From positions 1 through 56,996 of the forward strand of contig CACZNT010000156.1 in assembly GCA_902782635.1 (NCBI GenBank): DNA of 56,996 bases. Reading direction: 5' to 3'. The DNA comes from an uncultured Coriobacteriaceae bacterium. GTDB lineage: Bacteria > Actinomycetota > Coriobacteriia > Coriobacteriales > Atopobiaceae. The notes beneath the pieces were generated by a model. The model made no database searches. It was given only the letters and a program-made list of their open reading frames with translations, and had not been told where the DNA came from. Positions within the stretch are counted from its first letter, which is position 1. The number at the start of each line of letters is the position of its first letter. Both the position numbers and the translations under genes were made by a program. This document shows positions 40,203 through 49,277 of the stretch, in pieces.

Positions 40203-42563
40203 CTAGAGAAACGCCTGCGCCACGAGGTGGACGAGGAACGCCGCCACCCAGGCCACCGCGCATTGTTCGACGACGATGCCAATTGCCCAGCCGCGTCCCA
40301 GCTCGCGCTTGACGGCTGCGATGGCTGCCACGCAGGGGGTGTAGATGAGGCAGAAGACGAGCAGGGCGAGGGCGGCTGCGGGCGTGAGGACGGCTGCGAT
40401 GGCGGCCGTCCCGCCATAGAGCATCGACAGCATGGCGACCACGCCCTCCTTGGCGAGGAATCCGGTCACGAGCGCCGTCGCGATGCGCCAGTCGCCCAGG
40501 CCGAGCGGGGCGAGCACCGGCGCGATGGCTCCCGAGATGGCGGCGAGGATACTGTCCGCAGGGTCGTCGATGAACGAGAAGCCGAAGTCGAAGTGCTGCA
40601 GGAACCACACGACGACCGTCGCGACGAGGATGACGGTGAACGCGCGGTGGATGAAGTCGGCCGTCTTGGCCCAAAGCAGGCGCGCCACGTTCTGCGGGCT
40701 GGGCATGCGGTAGTCGGGCAGCTCCATCACGAAGGGCACCGGCTCGCCCTTGAACGCCGTGCGCTTGGCGACGAGCGCAACGACGATGGCAACGATGATG
40801 CCCAGCACGTAGAGGCAGACAGTTACGAGCGCGGCATGCGCGGGGAAGAAGATGGTGGCGAGGAAGGTGTAGATGGGGAGCTTGGCCGAGCAGCTCATGA
40901 ACGGTATGAGCAGGATCGTCATCTTGCGGTCGCGCTCCGAGGGCAGCGTGCGCGTGGCCATGACGGCGGGCACCGAGCACCCGAAGCCGATGAGCATGGG
41001 AACGATGCTGCGCCCGGACAGGCCGAGCCTGCGCAGAATCTTGTCCACCACGAAGGCGACGCGGGCGAGGTATCCCGAGTCCTCGAGGATGGAGAGGAAG
41101 AGGTAGAGCGTCACGATGATGGGCGCAAAGGAGAGCACGCTGCCCACGCCGCCGAAGATGCCCTCCGCGACGAGCGATCGTGCTGCCTCGCTTGCGCCCC
41201 CGCGGGCGAGCAGGACATCGGCCTGGGCGGCAAGCGCGTCGACGCCGGAGGCGAGCAGGTCCTGCAAGGCGGGTCCTATCACGTGGAAGGTGAGCCAGAA
41301 CACGAGCCCCATCACGGCAATGAATGCGGGAATGGCCGTGTAGGTGCCCGTGAGCACCTCGTCCATGCGCGAGCTGCGGATGCGCTCGCGGCTCTCCCTC
41401 GGGACGACCACCGTCTGCGCGCACACGCGGCGGACGAACGAGAAGCGCATCTCGGCGATGGCGGCCGCTCGGTCGAGGCCGACCTCGTCCTCCATGTGCG
41501 AGACGATGCGCTCGATGGTCTCCAGCTCCGCCCCCTCGAGTCCCAGGGACTTGCGCACCAGCTCGTCGCCCTCGACGAGCTTGCTCGCGGCGAAGCGCAG
41601 CGGGATGGAGGCCGCCTCGGCGTGGTCCTCGATGAGGTGGATGACGCTGTGCAGGCAGCGGTGCAGCGCCCCGCCATGGTCCTCCTTGTCGCAGAAGTCC
41701 TGGCGGTCGGGCGGCTCGCAGTAGGCCGCGACGTGGAGGGCGTGCCCCACGAGCTCGTCAATGCCGGCGCCCTTGAGCGCGGATATGGGCACCACGGGGG
41801 CGCCCAGCAGGGCCTCGAGCTCGTTCACGCGCACCGATCCCCCGTTTGCGCTCACCTCGTCCATCATGTTGAGCGCAATCACCATCGGGACGCCGAGCTC
41901 GAGGAGCTGCATCGTGAGATAGAGGTTGCGCTCGATGTTGGTGGCATCGACGATGTTGATGACGGCCGTGGCCTCGCCCGACATTATGAGGTCGCGCGAG
42001 ACGACCTCCTCGGCGGAATAGGGCGAGAGCGAATAGATGCCGGGGAGGTCGACGATGGTGGCCTCATGGCCGCGGATCTTCCCGCTCTTGCGCTCGACCG
42101 TCACGCCGGGGAAGTTTCCCACATGCTGGTTTGCGCCCGTGAGCTGGTTGAAGAGCGTCGTCTTGCCAGAGTTCTGGTTGCCGACGAGCGCGATAGTGAT
42201 CTGGTTCTCGGGAAGCGGCGAGCGCCCCTCGTCCACATGGAAGCGGCCGCCCTCGCCCAGGCCCGGGTGCTCGAGCGCCGAGGCCGGCGCGGCGACGGGA
42301 CGCACCTCGCAGGCCTCCGCCTCGCCGTCAGCGAGCTCGACGACCTCGATCTTCGCGGCATCCGCCATGCGCAGCGTCAGGCGGTAGCCCGAAACCTCGA
42401 CCTCGAGGGGGTCGCCCATGGGCGCGTGCTTGACGGCAGTGAGGGTCATGCCCGGGATGAGCCCCATGTCGAGCAGATGCTGGCGCAGTGCGCCCTCGCC
42501 TCCGACCGACTCGATGCGCGCGCTCGATCCGAGCGCGAGCTTCCCCAGATTCATGCAGCCCAT
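40203..42563 (-). CDS. feoB: Ferrous iron transporter, FeoA-FeoB fusion
   Basis: About 786 residues. The first ~80 are a FeoA/SH3-like domain (LGKLALGSSARIESVGGEG; LIPGMTLTAV). Then comes a FeoB G domain: G1 GNQNSGKTTLFN, G2 region FPGVTVERK, G3 DLPGIYS and G4 NMMDE. The membrane part includes two Gate motifs and the core CFeoB block (GCSVPAVMATRTL). It imports Fe2+. ATG 42554, nine bases downstream, is an alternative start with better spacing to GGGAG. The first gene of the pair with mntP, it diverges from the MATE gene. Confidence 0.95.
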   Translation of the reverse strand: MGCMNLGKLALGSSARIESVGGEGALRQHLLDMGLIPGMTLTAVKHAPMGDPLEVEVSGYRLTLRMADAAKIEVVELADGEAEACEVRPVAAPASALEHPGLGEGGRFHVDEGRSPLPENQITIALVGNQNSGKTTLFNQLTGANQHVGNFPGVTVERKSGKIRGHEATIVDLPGIYSLSPYSAEEVVSRDLIMSGEATAVINIVDATNIERNLYLTMQLLELGVPMVIALNMMDEVSANGGSVRVNELEALLGAPVVPISALKGAGIDELVGHALHVAAYCEPPDRQDFCDKEDHGGALHRCLHSVIHLIEDHAEAASIPLRFAASKLVEGDELVRKSLGLEGAELETIERIVSHMEDEVGLDRAAAIAEMRFSFVRRVCAQTVVVPRESRERIRSSRMDEVLTGTYTAIPAFIAVMGLVFWLTFHVIGPALQDLLASGVDALAAQADVLLARGGASEAARSLVAEGIFGGVGSVLSFAPIIVTLYLFLSILEDSGYLARVAFVVDKILRRLGLSGRSIVPMLIGFGCSVPAVMATRTLPSERDRKMTILLIPFMSCSAKLPIYTFLATIFFPAHAALVTVCLYVLGIIVAIVVALVAKRTAFKGEPVPFVMELPDYRMPSPQNVARLLWAKTADFIHRAFTVILVATVVVWFLQHFDFGFSFIDDPADSILAAISGAIAPVLAPLGLGDWRIATALVTGFLAKEGVVAMLSMLYGGTAAIAAVLTPAAALALLVFCLIYTPCVAAIAAVKRELGRGWAIGIVVEQCAVAWVAAFLVHLVAQAFL

Positions 42564-42693
42564 CTCTCCCTTCGGCTCCGATGCCGCGTTGCGGTACCCT
42601 CCCGGAGCACAGTTTGGATAATCTAGCATATTGATGTGAACGCATGGCCCTCTGCATCTCGATGGGCTTTCGTGCTGAGAGGGGTAGTGGGGG

Positions 42694-44049
42694 TTGGCTG
42701 AGGTCGATTCAGACGAGCTCTTCGCGAAGACGCCGCCTGCGCGTCTCTTCCTGCGCGCCGCATTGCCGGGCGCGCTGGGCATGCTCATCTCGTCGGCCTA
42801 CGACATCCTCGACGGCGTGCTCGTGGGGACCTTCCTCGGGGAGACGGCCTTCGCCGCCATCAACCTCGCCATGCCCTTCGTCATCGTCGCCTTCGCCATC
42901 GGCGACCTCGTGGGCTCGGGGTCGTCCGTGCCCATCGCCATCCACCTGGGGAAGGGCAACGCAAAGCGCGCCAACGAGATCTTCACCGGCTCCTGCCTCA
43001 TGAACATCGTCTCCGGGGCGGCGATGGGCGCGGGCTTCTTCCTGGCGGCCCCTCACATCATGGCCGCAATGGGCGCGACGGGCGAGCTGGCCGACACGGC
43101 CACCGTCTTCCTGCGCGTCTACGCCCTCTTCCTCCCGCTCACCACCAACCTCTACGCCGTCGACAACTTCCTGCGCATATCCGGGCAGATACGGCGGAGC
43201 TTCCTGGTGAACGTCTTCATGGCCGTCGTCGGCGCCGCGCTCGAGATCGCCTTGCTGGGATTTGCCGGCTTCGGAATCTGGGCGGCCGCGCTCGCCTACT
43301 GCCTCGCCATGACCATCTCCGTCATCCTCGCCTTCCTCCCCTTCGTCCGGGGCCAGCTCACCCTCAAGCTCGTCCGCCCGCACATCGACGCCGAGATGGT
43401 GGGCGAGGTGGTCCGCTGCGGCATGCCGGTCTTCCTCGAGAACGTCGCGGGCAGGGTCTTCTCGATAGTGATGAACATCGTCCTTCTGCGCATGGGCGGC
43501 GAGCAGGCCGTGTCGATCTTCGGGCTGCTCTTCTTCTCGGCGGGCATCGTCATGCCGCTCATCTACGGCGCCATCGACTCGGTACAGCCCGCCGTCGGCT
43601 ACAACTGGGGCGCAGGGCTGCTCGGCCGCGTGCGCTCGCTGGAGCTGCTCTGCTTCGCCTCCAGCGCCGTGCTGAGCCTCCTCTTCCTGGTGTGGGTGCA
43701 GCTCTTCCCCGAGACGGTGACGCTGCTGTTCCTGCCCGACTCCACGCCCGATTTCGTCGCGCTCGCATCGCACGCGCTCAGGCTCTTCAGCCTGGCCTTC
43801 ATCGTGCGCTGGGTCTCCACTGCCACGCAGGGCTTCATGGTGGCGGTGGGCCAGACGAGGCTCGCCTCCTTCGTCTCCGTGGTGATGGCCTTCGCCGCCC
43901 CCATGGTGGCGCTGGTCATCCTCATGCCGATGGGCCTCGACGGCCTCTGGCTCACGATGCCGCTCGCCGCGGCCATCACGGCCGTCGCCTGCGCGTACAC
44001 GCTCATTCGCTTCGTGCGCACCGTTCACGAGCGCGCCGCGCGTGCCTAG
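42694..44049 (+). CDS. MATE-family efflux transporter
   Basis: A 451-residue membrane protein with about 12 helices in two similar halves, of the MATE/MOP group (GALGMLISSAYDILDGVLVG; GSGSSVPIAIHLGKGN; second half AVGYNWGAGLLGRVR). It exports drugs or cationic metabolites using Na+ or H+. The start is a TTG preceded by GGTAGTGGGGG. It shares its ~130-bp promoter region with the divergent feoAB gene. Confidence 0.92.
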   Translation: MAEVDSDELFAKTPPARLFLRAALPGALGMLISSAYDILDGVLVGTFLGETAFAAINLAMPFVIVAFAIGDLVGSGSSVPIAIHLGKGNAKRANEIFTGSCLMNIVSGAAMGAGFFLAAPHIMAAMGATGELADTATVFLRVYALFLPLTTNLYAVDNFLRISGQIRRSFLVNVFMAVVGAALEIALLGFAGFGIWAAALAYCLAMTISVILAFLPFVRGQLTLKLVRPHIDAEMVGEVVRCGMPVFLENVAGRVFSIVMNIVLLRMGGEQAVSIFGLLFFSAGIVMPLIYGAIDSVQPAVGYNWGAGLLGRVRSLELLCFASSAVLSLLFLVWVQLFPETVTLLFLPDSTPDFVALASHALRLFSLAFIVRWVSTATQGFMVAVGQTRLASFVSVVMAFAAPMVALVILMPMGLDGLWLTMPLAAAITAVACAYTLIRFVRTVHERAARA

Positions 44050-44159
44050 CGCGCTGGCCCGGAGACCCATCCAGCCGCGCGCCCGATATGCGGGCTTCGC
44101 AGCGGGCGTTAGTGGGATAATTCCCCCAGGCAACTCCGACATCGCGAAAGGAGCTCCGC

Positions 44160-45155
44160 ATGGCAAGCAAGAGCACCGTCACCAACGGCAACGTCTACGT
44201 TCCCTTCGACCAGCGCGACGGCGAGGAATCCGTCGTCTACTTCACGCGCGACCTCTCCGCCGCCGGCCTGGCCAAGGCCTACGCGAAGGTGTCGGCACCC
44301 ATCTCCGGCCAGGTGGCCGTGAAGCTGCACACCGGCGAGCCGAATGGCCCCAACATCATCCCGCGCGAGTGGGTGAAGTCACTCATGCAGGCCGATCTCG
44401 CCGGCGCCATCATCGTCGAGACCAACACCTTCTACGACGGCGATCGCCTCACCACCGAGCAGCACCACGAGACCATTAAGGTGAACGGCTGGACCTTCGC
44501 GCCCGTCGACATCATGGACGAGGACGGTGCGGCCCTCCTGCCCGTCAAGGGCGGCAAGTGGTTCGAGGAGATGTCCGTCGGCAAGCACATGCTCAACTAC
44601 GACTCCCTCGTGGCGCTCACGCACTTCAAGGGCCATGCCATGGGCGGCTTCGGCGGATCCAACAAGAACATCGGCATCGGCTGCGCCGACGGTCCGGTGG
44701 GCAAGAAGTGGATTCACCAGGCGGAGGGCTCCGACGACCAGTGGTCAATCGACCAGGAGGAGCTCATGGAGCGCATGACCGAGTCGACCAAGGCCACCAT
44801 CGACCACTTCGGCGAGAAGGTCGCCTACGTGAACGTGATGCGCAACATGAGCGTGTCCTGCGACTGCGAGGGCGTGGCGGCAGCTCCGGTGGTTACGCCC
44901 AACGTGGGCATCCTCGCCTCGAGCGACATCTGCGCCATCGACTCGGCATGCGTCGACCTCGTGATGGCGATGAAGGAGGAGGACCACCACGACCTCGTGG
45001 AGCGCATGACCAGCCGCCATGGCTTCCGCCAGCTTTCCTACATGCACGAGCTGGGAATGGGCAACTGGCGCTACAAGCTCATCGACCTCGACAACGGCGA
45101 GGCCGAGATCACGCCGGCCGAGGGCGTGGCGCACGTGGTGCCCTTCGAGGGGTAG
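44160..45155 (+). CDS. DUF362-family protein
   Basis: A 331-residue cytosolic DUF362 protein: VAVKLHTGEPNGPNIIPREW near the start, then ALTHFKGHAMGGFGGSNKNIGIG, NVMRNMSVSCDCEG and DICAIDSACVDLV. Homologues in anaerobes often end in a ferredoxin domain, which is absent here, though Cys residues remain in SCDCEG and near IDSAC. The role is not established; a redox- or metal-linked function is inferred. GAAAGGAG precedes the ATG, and a strong terminator follows. Confidence 0.82.
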   Translation: MASKSTVTNGNVYVPFDQRDGEESVVYFTRDLSAAGLAKAYAKVSAPISGQVAVKLHTGEPNGPNIIPREWVKSLMQADLAGAIIVETNTFYDGDRLTTEQHHETIKVNGWTFAPVDIMDEDGAALLPVKGGKWFEEMSVGKHMLNYDSLVALTHFKGHAMGGFGGSNKNIGIGCADGPVGKKWIHQAEGSDDQWSIDQEELMERMTESTKATIDHFGEKVAYVNVMRNMSVSCDCEGVAAAPVVTPNVGILASSDICAIDSACVDLVMAMKEEDHHDLVERMTSRHGFRQLSYMHELGMGNWRYKLIDLDNGEAEITPAEGVAHVVPFEG

Positions 45156-45194
45156 GGCGCGTACGGCCAATCCCCGAGCTTCGAGCGAAAGACA

Positions 45195-45225
45195 GGCGGG
45201 CCCATCGAATGGCGATGGGCCCGCC
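45195..45225 (+). terminator. Terminator after the DUF362 gene
   Basis: GGCGGGCCCATCG and CGATGGGCCCGCC pair perfectly (13 bp) around a 5-base loop, followed by CTTCT. Confidence 0.8.
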
Positions 45226-45336
45226 CTTCTATCGCGCATCTGCGCATTAGGGCCAACGGCCGTTGTTGAGAAACGCAAGTCTGGGATGGATGGACAGGCG
45301 AGCACGGCAGCACTGCAGCCACCCCCCCCACAAAGG

Positions 45337-45364
45337 GCGCCGCCCCGGTCTCCCGGGGCGGCGC
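45337..45364. terminator. Strong GC hairpin
   Basis: GCGCCGCCCCGG and CCGGGGCGGCGC, 12 bp with a 4-base loop, in the 356-bp convergent gap that shows no gene. It could serve either strand. Confidence 0.6.
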
Positions 45365-45431
45365 ACTCAATTCTCCCACGTGCGAAGCACGCGAGGGGGT
45401 CCTGCCGACGCGACGTCGGAGAGCGGTTAGT

Positions 45432-45504
45432 CTCCCACTGGTTTTGAAAGGAGAGTTCTGAGCGTGCGCAGCACGCGATCACTCTCCGTCAAAACCAGTG
45501 GGAG
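45432..45504. repeat. Nested inverted repeats before the dihydroxyacetone kinase end
   Basis: Outer arms CTCCCACTGGTTTTGA and TCAAAACCAGTGGGAG (16/16) enclose GGAGAG/CTCTCC and GCGTGC/GCACGC, so the whole 73 bp can fold into one long stem. It probably terminates the minus-strand dha operon or is a REP-like insertion. Confidence 0.75.
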
Positions 45505-45511
45505 CAGAGCA

Positions 45512-47224
45512 TTACTCCTCCGTCTTCTCCGGCAGGACCTGCTCGATGCAGAGGGCCATTGAGACCGCGCCCGCATCAGGCGTGCCCAGGCTGCGCTCGG
45601 CAGCCGGGCGAGCACGGCCGACCTTGGGAACCATGTTGGCGGTCTCCTCGGCCGAGGTCTTCGCAACCTCGGCCGCGGCAGTCCAGGCATCCAGCAGCGA
45701 CTTGCCGGCCGCCGCGGCGGCGTCGAGCGCCTCGCCGAACGGAATCAGCGTGTCGAGCATGGTCTTGTCGCCACGGTGCGCGCCGCCTAGCGAGAGCATC
45801 TTCTCGTAGGCCGCCTTGACGGCGTCGGCCACCATCTGGGCGTCGATGCTCTCGGCCGTGTCGCCGATCACCTTGCCGGCAGCCTCGAGGGCGCTTCCCC
45901 AGAGGACGCCGGAGGTGCCGCCTGCCTTGGCGGCCCATGCCTTGCCGGCCTCCTTGAGGACCGAGCCTGCGGCCGCGCCCCTGGCGAGCGCGTCCTCGGC
46001 AGCCTCGTAGGCGAAGGTCGAGCCCTTCACCATGCCGCGGCCGTGGTCGCCGTCGCCGGCAACGCCGTCGATCTTGGCGAGGTCGGCCTCGGCGTCGGCG
46101 ATGGCCTTCTGCATGCGGCCGAAGGCGGCGACGATGTACTCGGCTGCGGCCTTGGCGGCGTCGGAGCCCTCCTCGAAGGTCTCGGCTGCCGCGGAGACGT
46201 CGGCGTACACCTTGCGCTCGCCCTTGGGGCCAGCGGTGTCGCCCTTGCGGAAGGCGGGGGTGTCGCAGGGGGCGCACCAGTACTTCTCGAGCTCATCGTC
46301 GAGGAACTCGATGGAGAGCGCGATGCCCTCCATGTCGAGCGAGGTGACGAACTCGCCCACCTGCGGCTCGACCAGCTCGTAGCCCTTGCTCTCGAGCAGC
46401 TCGCGCACGGTGCCCCACACCACGAAGAGCTCCTCGTACTTGGTGGAGCCCAGGCCGTCGAGGATGACGGCGATGCGCTTGCCGGCGCCCTCGGGGGCCT
46501 CGTCGAGCACGCGGTTCACCAGCAGCTCGGCAACCTCGGCCGCGCTGGCAAGATCGGCCTCGCCCACGCCCGGCTCGCCGTGGATGCCCTGGCCAACCTC
46601 CATCTTGCCCTTGGGCACCTGGAAGAGCGGCTCGCCTGCGCCCGGCAGGGTGCAGCCGCGGAATCCCATGGACATCGTGCGGGTCATGTCATTCGACTTC
46701 TCGGTGACGCGCACGAGCTCGTCGAAGGAGACGCCGGCCGCGGCGGCTGCGCCGGCGGTCTTGAACACGGTGAAGGTACCCACGTTGCCACGGCGCTTCT
46801 CGATCTCGTCCTTGGAGGCGGAGGCGACGTCGTCGGTGATGTAGAACGACCTCGCGTCGACGCCCTCCTCGATGAGGCGGTCGCGGGCAAGGTTGAAGTT
46901 CATCTTGTCGCCGGCGTAGTTGCCGCCCACGATGAAGATGCCGTTGCCGTTCTCGACGGCCTTCGCGACGTCGTAGACGTCCTCGGTGGACGGCGAGGTG
47001 AAGACGTTGCCCACCACGGTGGCGTCCATGAAGCCGTCGCCGATGATGCCGCAGAACGCCGGGAAGTGTCCCGAGCCGCCGCCGTTGATGACGGCGATCT
47101 TGCCCTCGGGCATCTTGGTGGCGCGCGCCACGCCGCCGTTGACCTCGACCACGTAGTCGGGGTAGGCGGCGACATAGCCCTTGAGCATGTCCTCGCGGAA
47201 GGTCTTGGGATCGTTGTAGAGCAT
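45512..47224 (-). CDS. Dihydroxyacetone kinase, DhaK-DhaL fusion
   Basis: A 570-residue ATP-type kinase that phosphorylates dihydroxyacetone. DhaK part (1-~335): INGGGSGHFPAFCG, VGGNYAGDKMNFN, and QGIHGEPGVG with the His that binds substrate covalently. DhaL part (~355-570): the Mg-binding GDGDHGRGM, AGGTSGVLWGSAL, GAHRGDKTMLDTLIP and RARPAAERSLGTPDAGA. Last of three genes, it lies 87 bp after the stand-alone DhaL gene. A fused and a split set together suggest different substrates or donors. Confidence 0.93.
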   Translation of the reverse strand: MLYNDPKTFREDMLKGYVAAYPDYVVEVNGGVARATKMPEGKIAVINGGGSGHFPAFCGIIGDGFMDATVVGNVFTSPSTEDVYDVAKAVENGNGIFIVGGNYAGDKMNFNLARDRLIEEGVDARSFYITDDVASASKDEIEKRRGNVGTFTVFKTAGAAAAAGVSFDELVRVTEKSNDMTRTMSMGFRGCTLPGAGEPLFQVPKGKMEVGQGIHGEPGVGEADLASAAEVAELLVNRVLDEAPEGAGKRIAVILDGLGSTKYEELFVVWGTVRELLESKGYELVEPQVGEFVTSLDMEGIALSIEFLDDELEKYWCAPCDTPAFRKGDTAGPKGERKVYADVSAAAETFEEGSDAAKAAAEYIVAAFGRMQKAIADAEADLAKIDGVAGDGDHGRGMVKGSTFAYEAAEDALARGAAAGSVLKEAGKAWAAKAGGTSGVLWGSALEAAGKVIGDTAESIDAQMVADAVKAAYEKMLSLGGAHRGDKTMLDTLIPFGEALDAAAAAGKSLLDAWTAAAEVAKTSAEETANMVPKVGRARPAAERSLGTPDAGAVSMALCIEQVLPEKTEE

Positions 47225-47311
47225 GGCCTAAACCTCTTTCTCTCTTCTCCCTACGTGCAAGGGAGGGAGCTACCGCATGGCCGCCCCCTCCCCTCTTTCA
47301 CTGTGGCCGAC

Positions 47312-47965
47312 CTACTTCTCGAAGTAGTTCTTGATGCCCTCGAGCATGTACTTGCCAGCGAGCGCGCCCTGGTCGATGACGCCCTTGGCCTTGGCGGAGT
47401 GCACTGCCGCCTTGCCGAACTTGGGCAGCATGTCCTTGGTGGCCTCGCAGCCGGCCTCGGCACCCTCGACGGCGGCGGTGATCACCTCGAGGAAGGTCGC
47501 GTCGGGCTTGTCGGCCACGAGGGCCTCGGCGGCCTTGGCGCCAGCATCCACCGAGTCGAGGATGGTGCGGTCGCCCAGCTCGCACTTGCCGCGCTTCTTG
47601 ATGCCGGCGGCGAACGCCGTCGCGTAGGTGGCGAGATCTGCCGGGACAAGCTCCTCCTTGCCCTTGAAGGTCTTGCCAGCCTCCATGAGGCCCGAGCTCA
47701 TGAGCGTGCCCATGGTGGAGGGCACGGTGTTCTGCATCTTCATGGCCGCCTTGAACAGCTGCTTGCCGATCTCGCCCTCAGCGGCGGTCTCGCGCAGGAA
47801 GCCGGGCAGCGCGCCATAGCCCTTGGACATGGTGAGGCCGAGGTCGCCGTCGCCCATGGCGGCGTCCATCTCGCAGAGCTCGTCCTTCTTCTCGGCAAAG
47901 AGCGCGCCGACGCATTCGAACATCTCGGGAATCTCGTTGACCGTGAGCTTGTCCATGCTTGTCAT
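47312..47965 (-). CDS. dhaL: DhaL-type kinase subunit, stand-alone
   Basis: A 217-residue ATP/ADP-binding subunit of dihydroxyacetone kinase. The three metal-binding Asp are kept in EMDAAMGDGDLG, but the His of the usual D-x-D-H-G is Leu. Other blocks: TVPSTMGTLMSSGLMEAGK, LGDRTILDSVDAGA. It pairs with the DhaK gene 24 bp upstream. No DhaM or PTS gene is visible, so the phosphate donor is likely ATP unless DhaM is elsewhere. Start codon: ATG 47965 or, nine bases in, ATG 47956. Confidence 0.88.
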   Translation of the reverse strand: MTSMDKLTVNEIPEMFECVGALFAEKKDELCEMDAAMGDGDLGLTMSKGYGALPGFLRETAAEGEIGKQLFKAAMKMQNTVPSTMGTLMSSGLMEAGKTFKGKEELVPADLATYATAFAAGIKKRGKCELGDRTILDSVDAGAKAAEALVADKPDATFLEVITAAVEGAEAGCEATKDMLPKFGKAAVHSAKAKGVIDQGALAGKYMLEGIKNYFEK

Positions 47966-47989
47966 TCCCTTCGCTTGGCTCGCCGGGAG

Positions 47990-48982
47990 CTACTTCTGGC
48001 AGATGAACGGGGTGTTGACGGGATAGTCAACGTAGCCCTTGAGCTCGTCGTCGAGCTTGCAGACGGAGATGGAGGCGCCCATCATCTCCATCGACGTGGC
48101 ATACTCGCCCACGATGGACTTGTAGATCTTGACGCCCTTGCCCGCCAGGTACTCGCGCACCGAGTTGAGCAGGATGTAGAGCTCCTCGATGGAGGTGGCG
48201 CCCAGGCCGTTGATGAGGACGGCAACCTCGTCGCCGTCGCCGAGCGGCATGTCCTTGAGGATGGCGTCGAGCGACTCGGAAGCCAGCTCGTCGGCCGTCT
48301 TGATGGGGCCGTTCCAGACGCCGGGCTCGCCATGGATGCCCATGCCGAAGGCCATCTCATCGTCAGCCAGCTCGAAATTGGCCTTGCCGGCCTCGGGGAC
48401 GATGCAGGGGGTGAGGGCAAATCCCACGGTGCGGACGTTGTCGCCGGCCTTCTTGGCGGCCTCGTAGACCTCGTCCAGGCTGCCCATCTGGTCGGCCTTG
48501 GCGCCGGCCGCCTTGTACATGAAGTAGATGCCGGCAACGCCGCGGCGGACGGAGACGTCCTCGTTGGAGAGCACGTCATCGGCGCCCACGATGGAGCGGG
48601 TCTCGATGTCGTCCATCTCGAGCATCTCGGCGGCCATGTCGAAGTTCATGATGTCGCCGGTGTAGTTGCCGTAGAGGTACAGGATGCCGGAGCCGGCCTC
48701 GACCTCCTTGGAGATGTTGTAGATCTGCTCGGCCGACGGGGACTGGAACACGCCGCCCACGCCGCAGCCGTCGATGAGGCCCTCGCCCACGTAGCCCAGG
48801 AACAGGGGCAGGTGGCCGGTGCCGCCGCCGGTGATGATGGCGACCTTGCCGGGCTTCTTGTTGGCGATGCAATAGCAGCGCAGGTCGTCCTCGGCGTACT
48901 TGACCTTGTCAGGGTGCGCCTCGTAGATGCCCTTGAGCATCTCGTCGACATAGTTCTCGGGAGCGTTGATGATCTTCTTCAT
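47990..48982 (-). CDS. dhaK: Dihydroxyacetone kinase subunit DhaK
   Basis: A 330-residue DhaK: ITGGGTGHLPLFLGYVG, LYGNYTGDIMNFDMA, GMGIHGEPGVW with the covalent His, and INGLGATSIEELYILL. It binds dihydroxyacetone or a related ketose for phosphorylation by DhaL. AGGAAAG lies before the ATG. First gene of the three-gene unit; the ~200 bp upstream holds a 96-bp palindrome and no gene. Confidence 0.93.
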   Translation of the reverse strand: MKKIINAPENYVDEMLKGIYEAHPDKVKYAEDDLRCYCIANKKPGKVAIITGGGTGHLPLFLGYVGEGLIDGCGVGGVFQSPSAEQIYNISKEVEAGSGILYLYGNYTGDIMNFDMAAEMLEMDDIETRSIVGADDVLSNEDVSVRRGVAGIYFMYKAAGAKADQMGSLDEVYEAAKKAGDNVRTVGFALTPCIVPEAGKANFELADDEMAFGMGIHGEPGVWNGPIKTADELASESLDAILKDMPLGDGDEVAVLINGLGATSIEELYILLNSVREYLAGKGVKIYKSIVGEYATSMEMMGASISVCKLDDELKGYVDYPVNTPFICQK

Positions 48983-49181
48983 GCGCGACTTCCTTTCCTA
49001 TCGACTTGGCTTTGGCAGGAATCCACCAATGAATTGATTATATGTGCGCATATTGCTGCCAGGCGCCACGCATGGACGAACGGGCGCCATTGCACTGCAA
49101 TAGGAAGCAACTGATTGCTATTTTTCGCGGGATAGGTGCCTGGGCTGCCGGACGCAAGACGCTTCTGCGCCAGGCACCCCG

Positions 49182-49277
49182 CTGTCATAAGACACTTTGG
49201 GGACAGGCACCTAAATGTCATATGAGCGCTCGCTCATATGACAGGTAGGTGCCTGTCCCCAAAGCGTCTTATGACAG
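49182..49277. repeat. 96-bp near-perfect palindrome (REP-like)
   Basis: The two 48-base halves match at 44 of 48 positions. The core TTTGGGGACAGGCACCTA recurs inverted at TAGGTGCCTGTCCCCAAA. Its right end supplies the last codons and stop of the dCMP deaminase gene. Related modules occur at 38321-38397. Confidence 0.93.

Noticed and set aside
39315-42626. Open frame of about 1100 codons on the plus strand
   Set aside because: It lies antisense to aldo-keto reductase, MntP and FeoAB, has His/Glu/Arg/Gly-rich low-complexity content and no ribosome site. It is a by-product of GC-rich codon use.
46043-49114. Open frame of about 1020 codons opposite the dha operon
   Set aside because: Composition is that of a reverse-strand shadow (Gly/Val/Ala/His/Leu), and it covers three well-supported genes.
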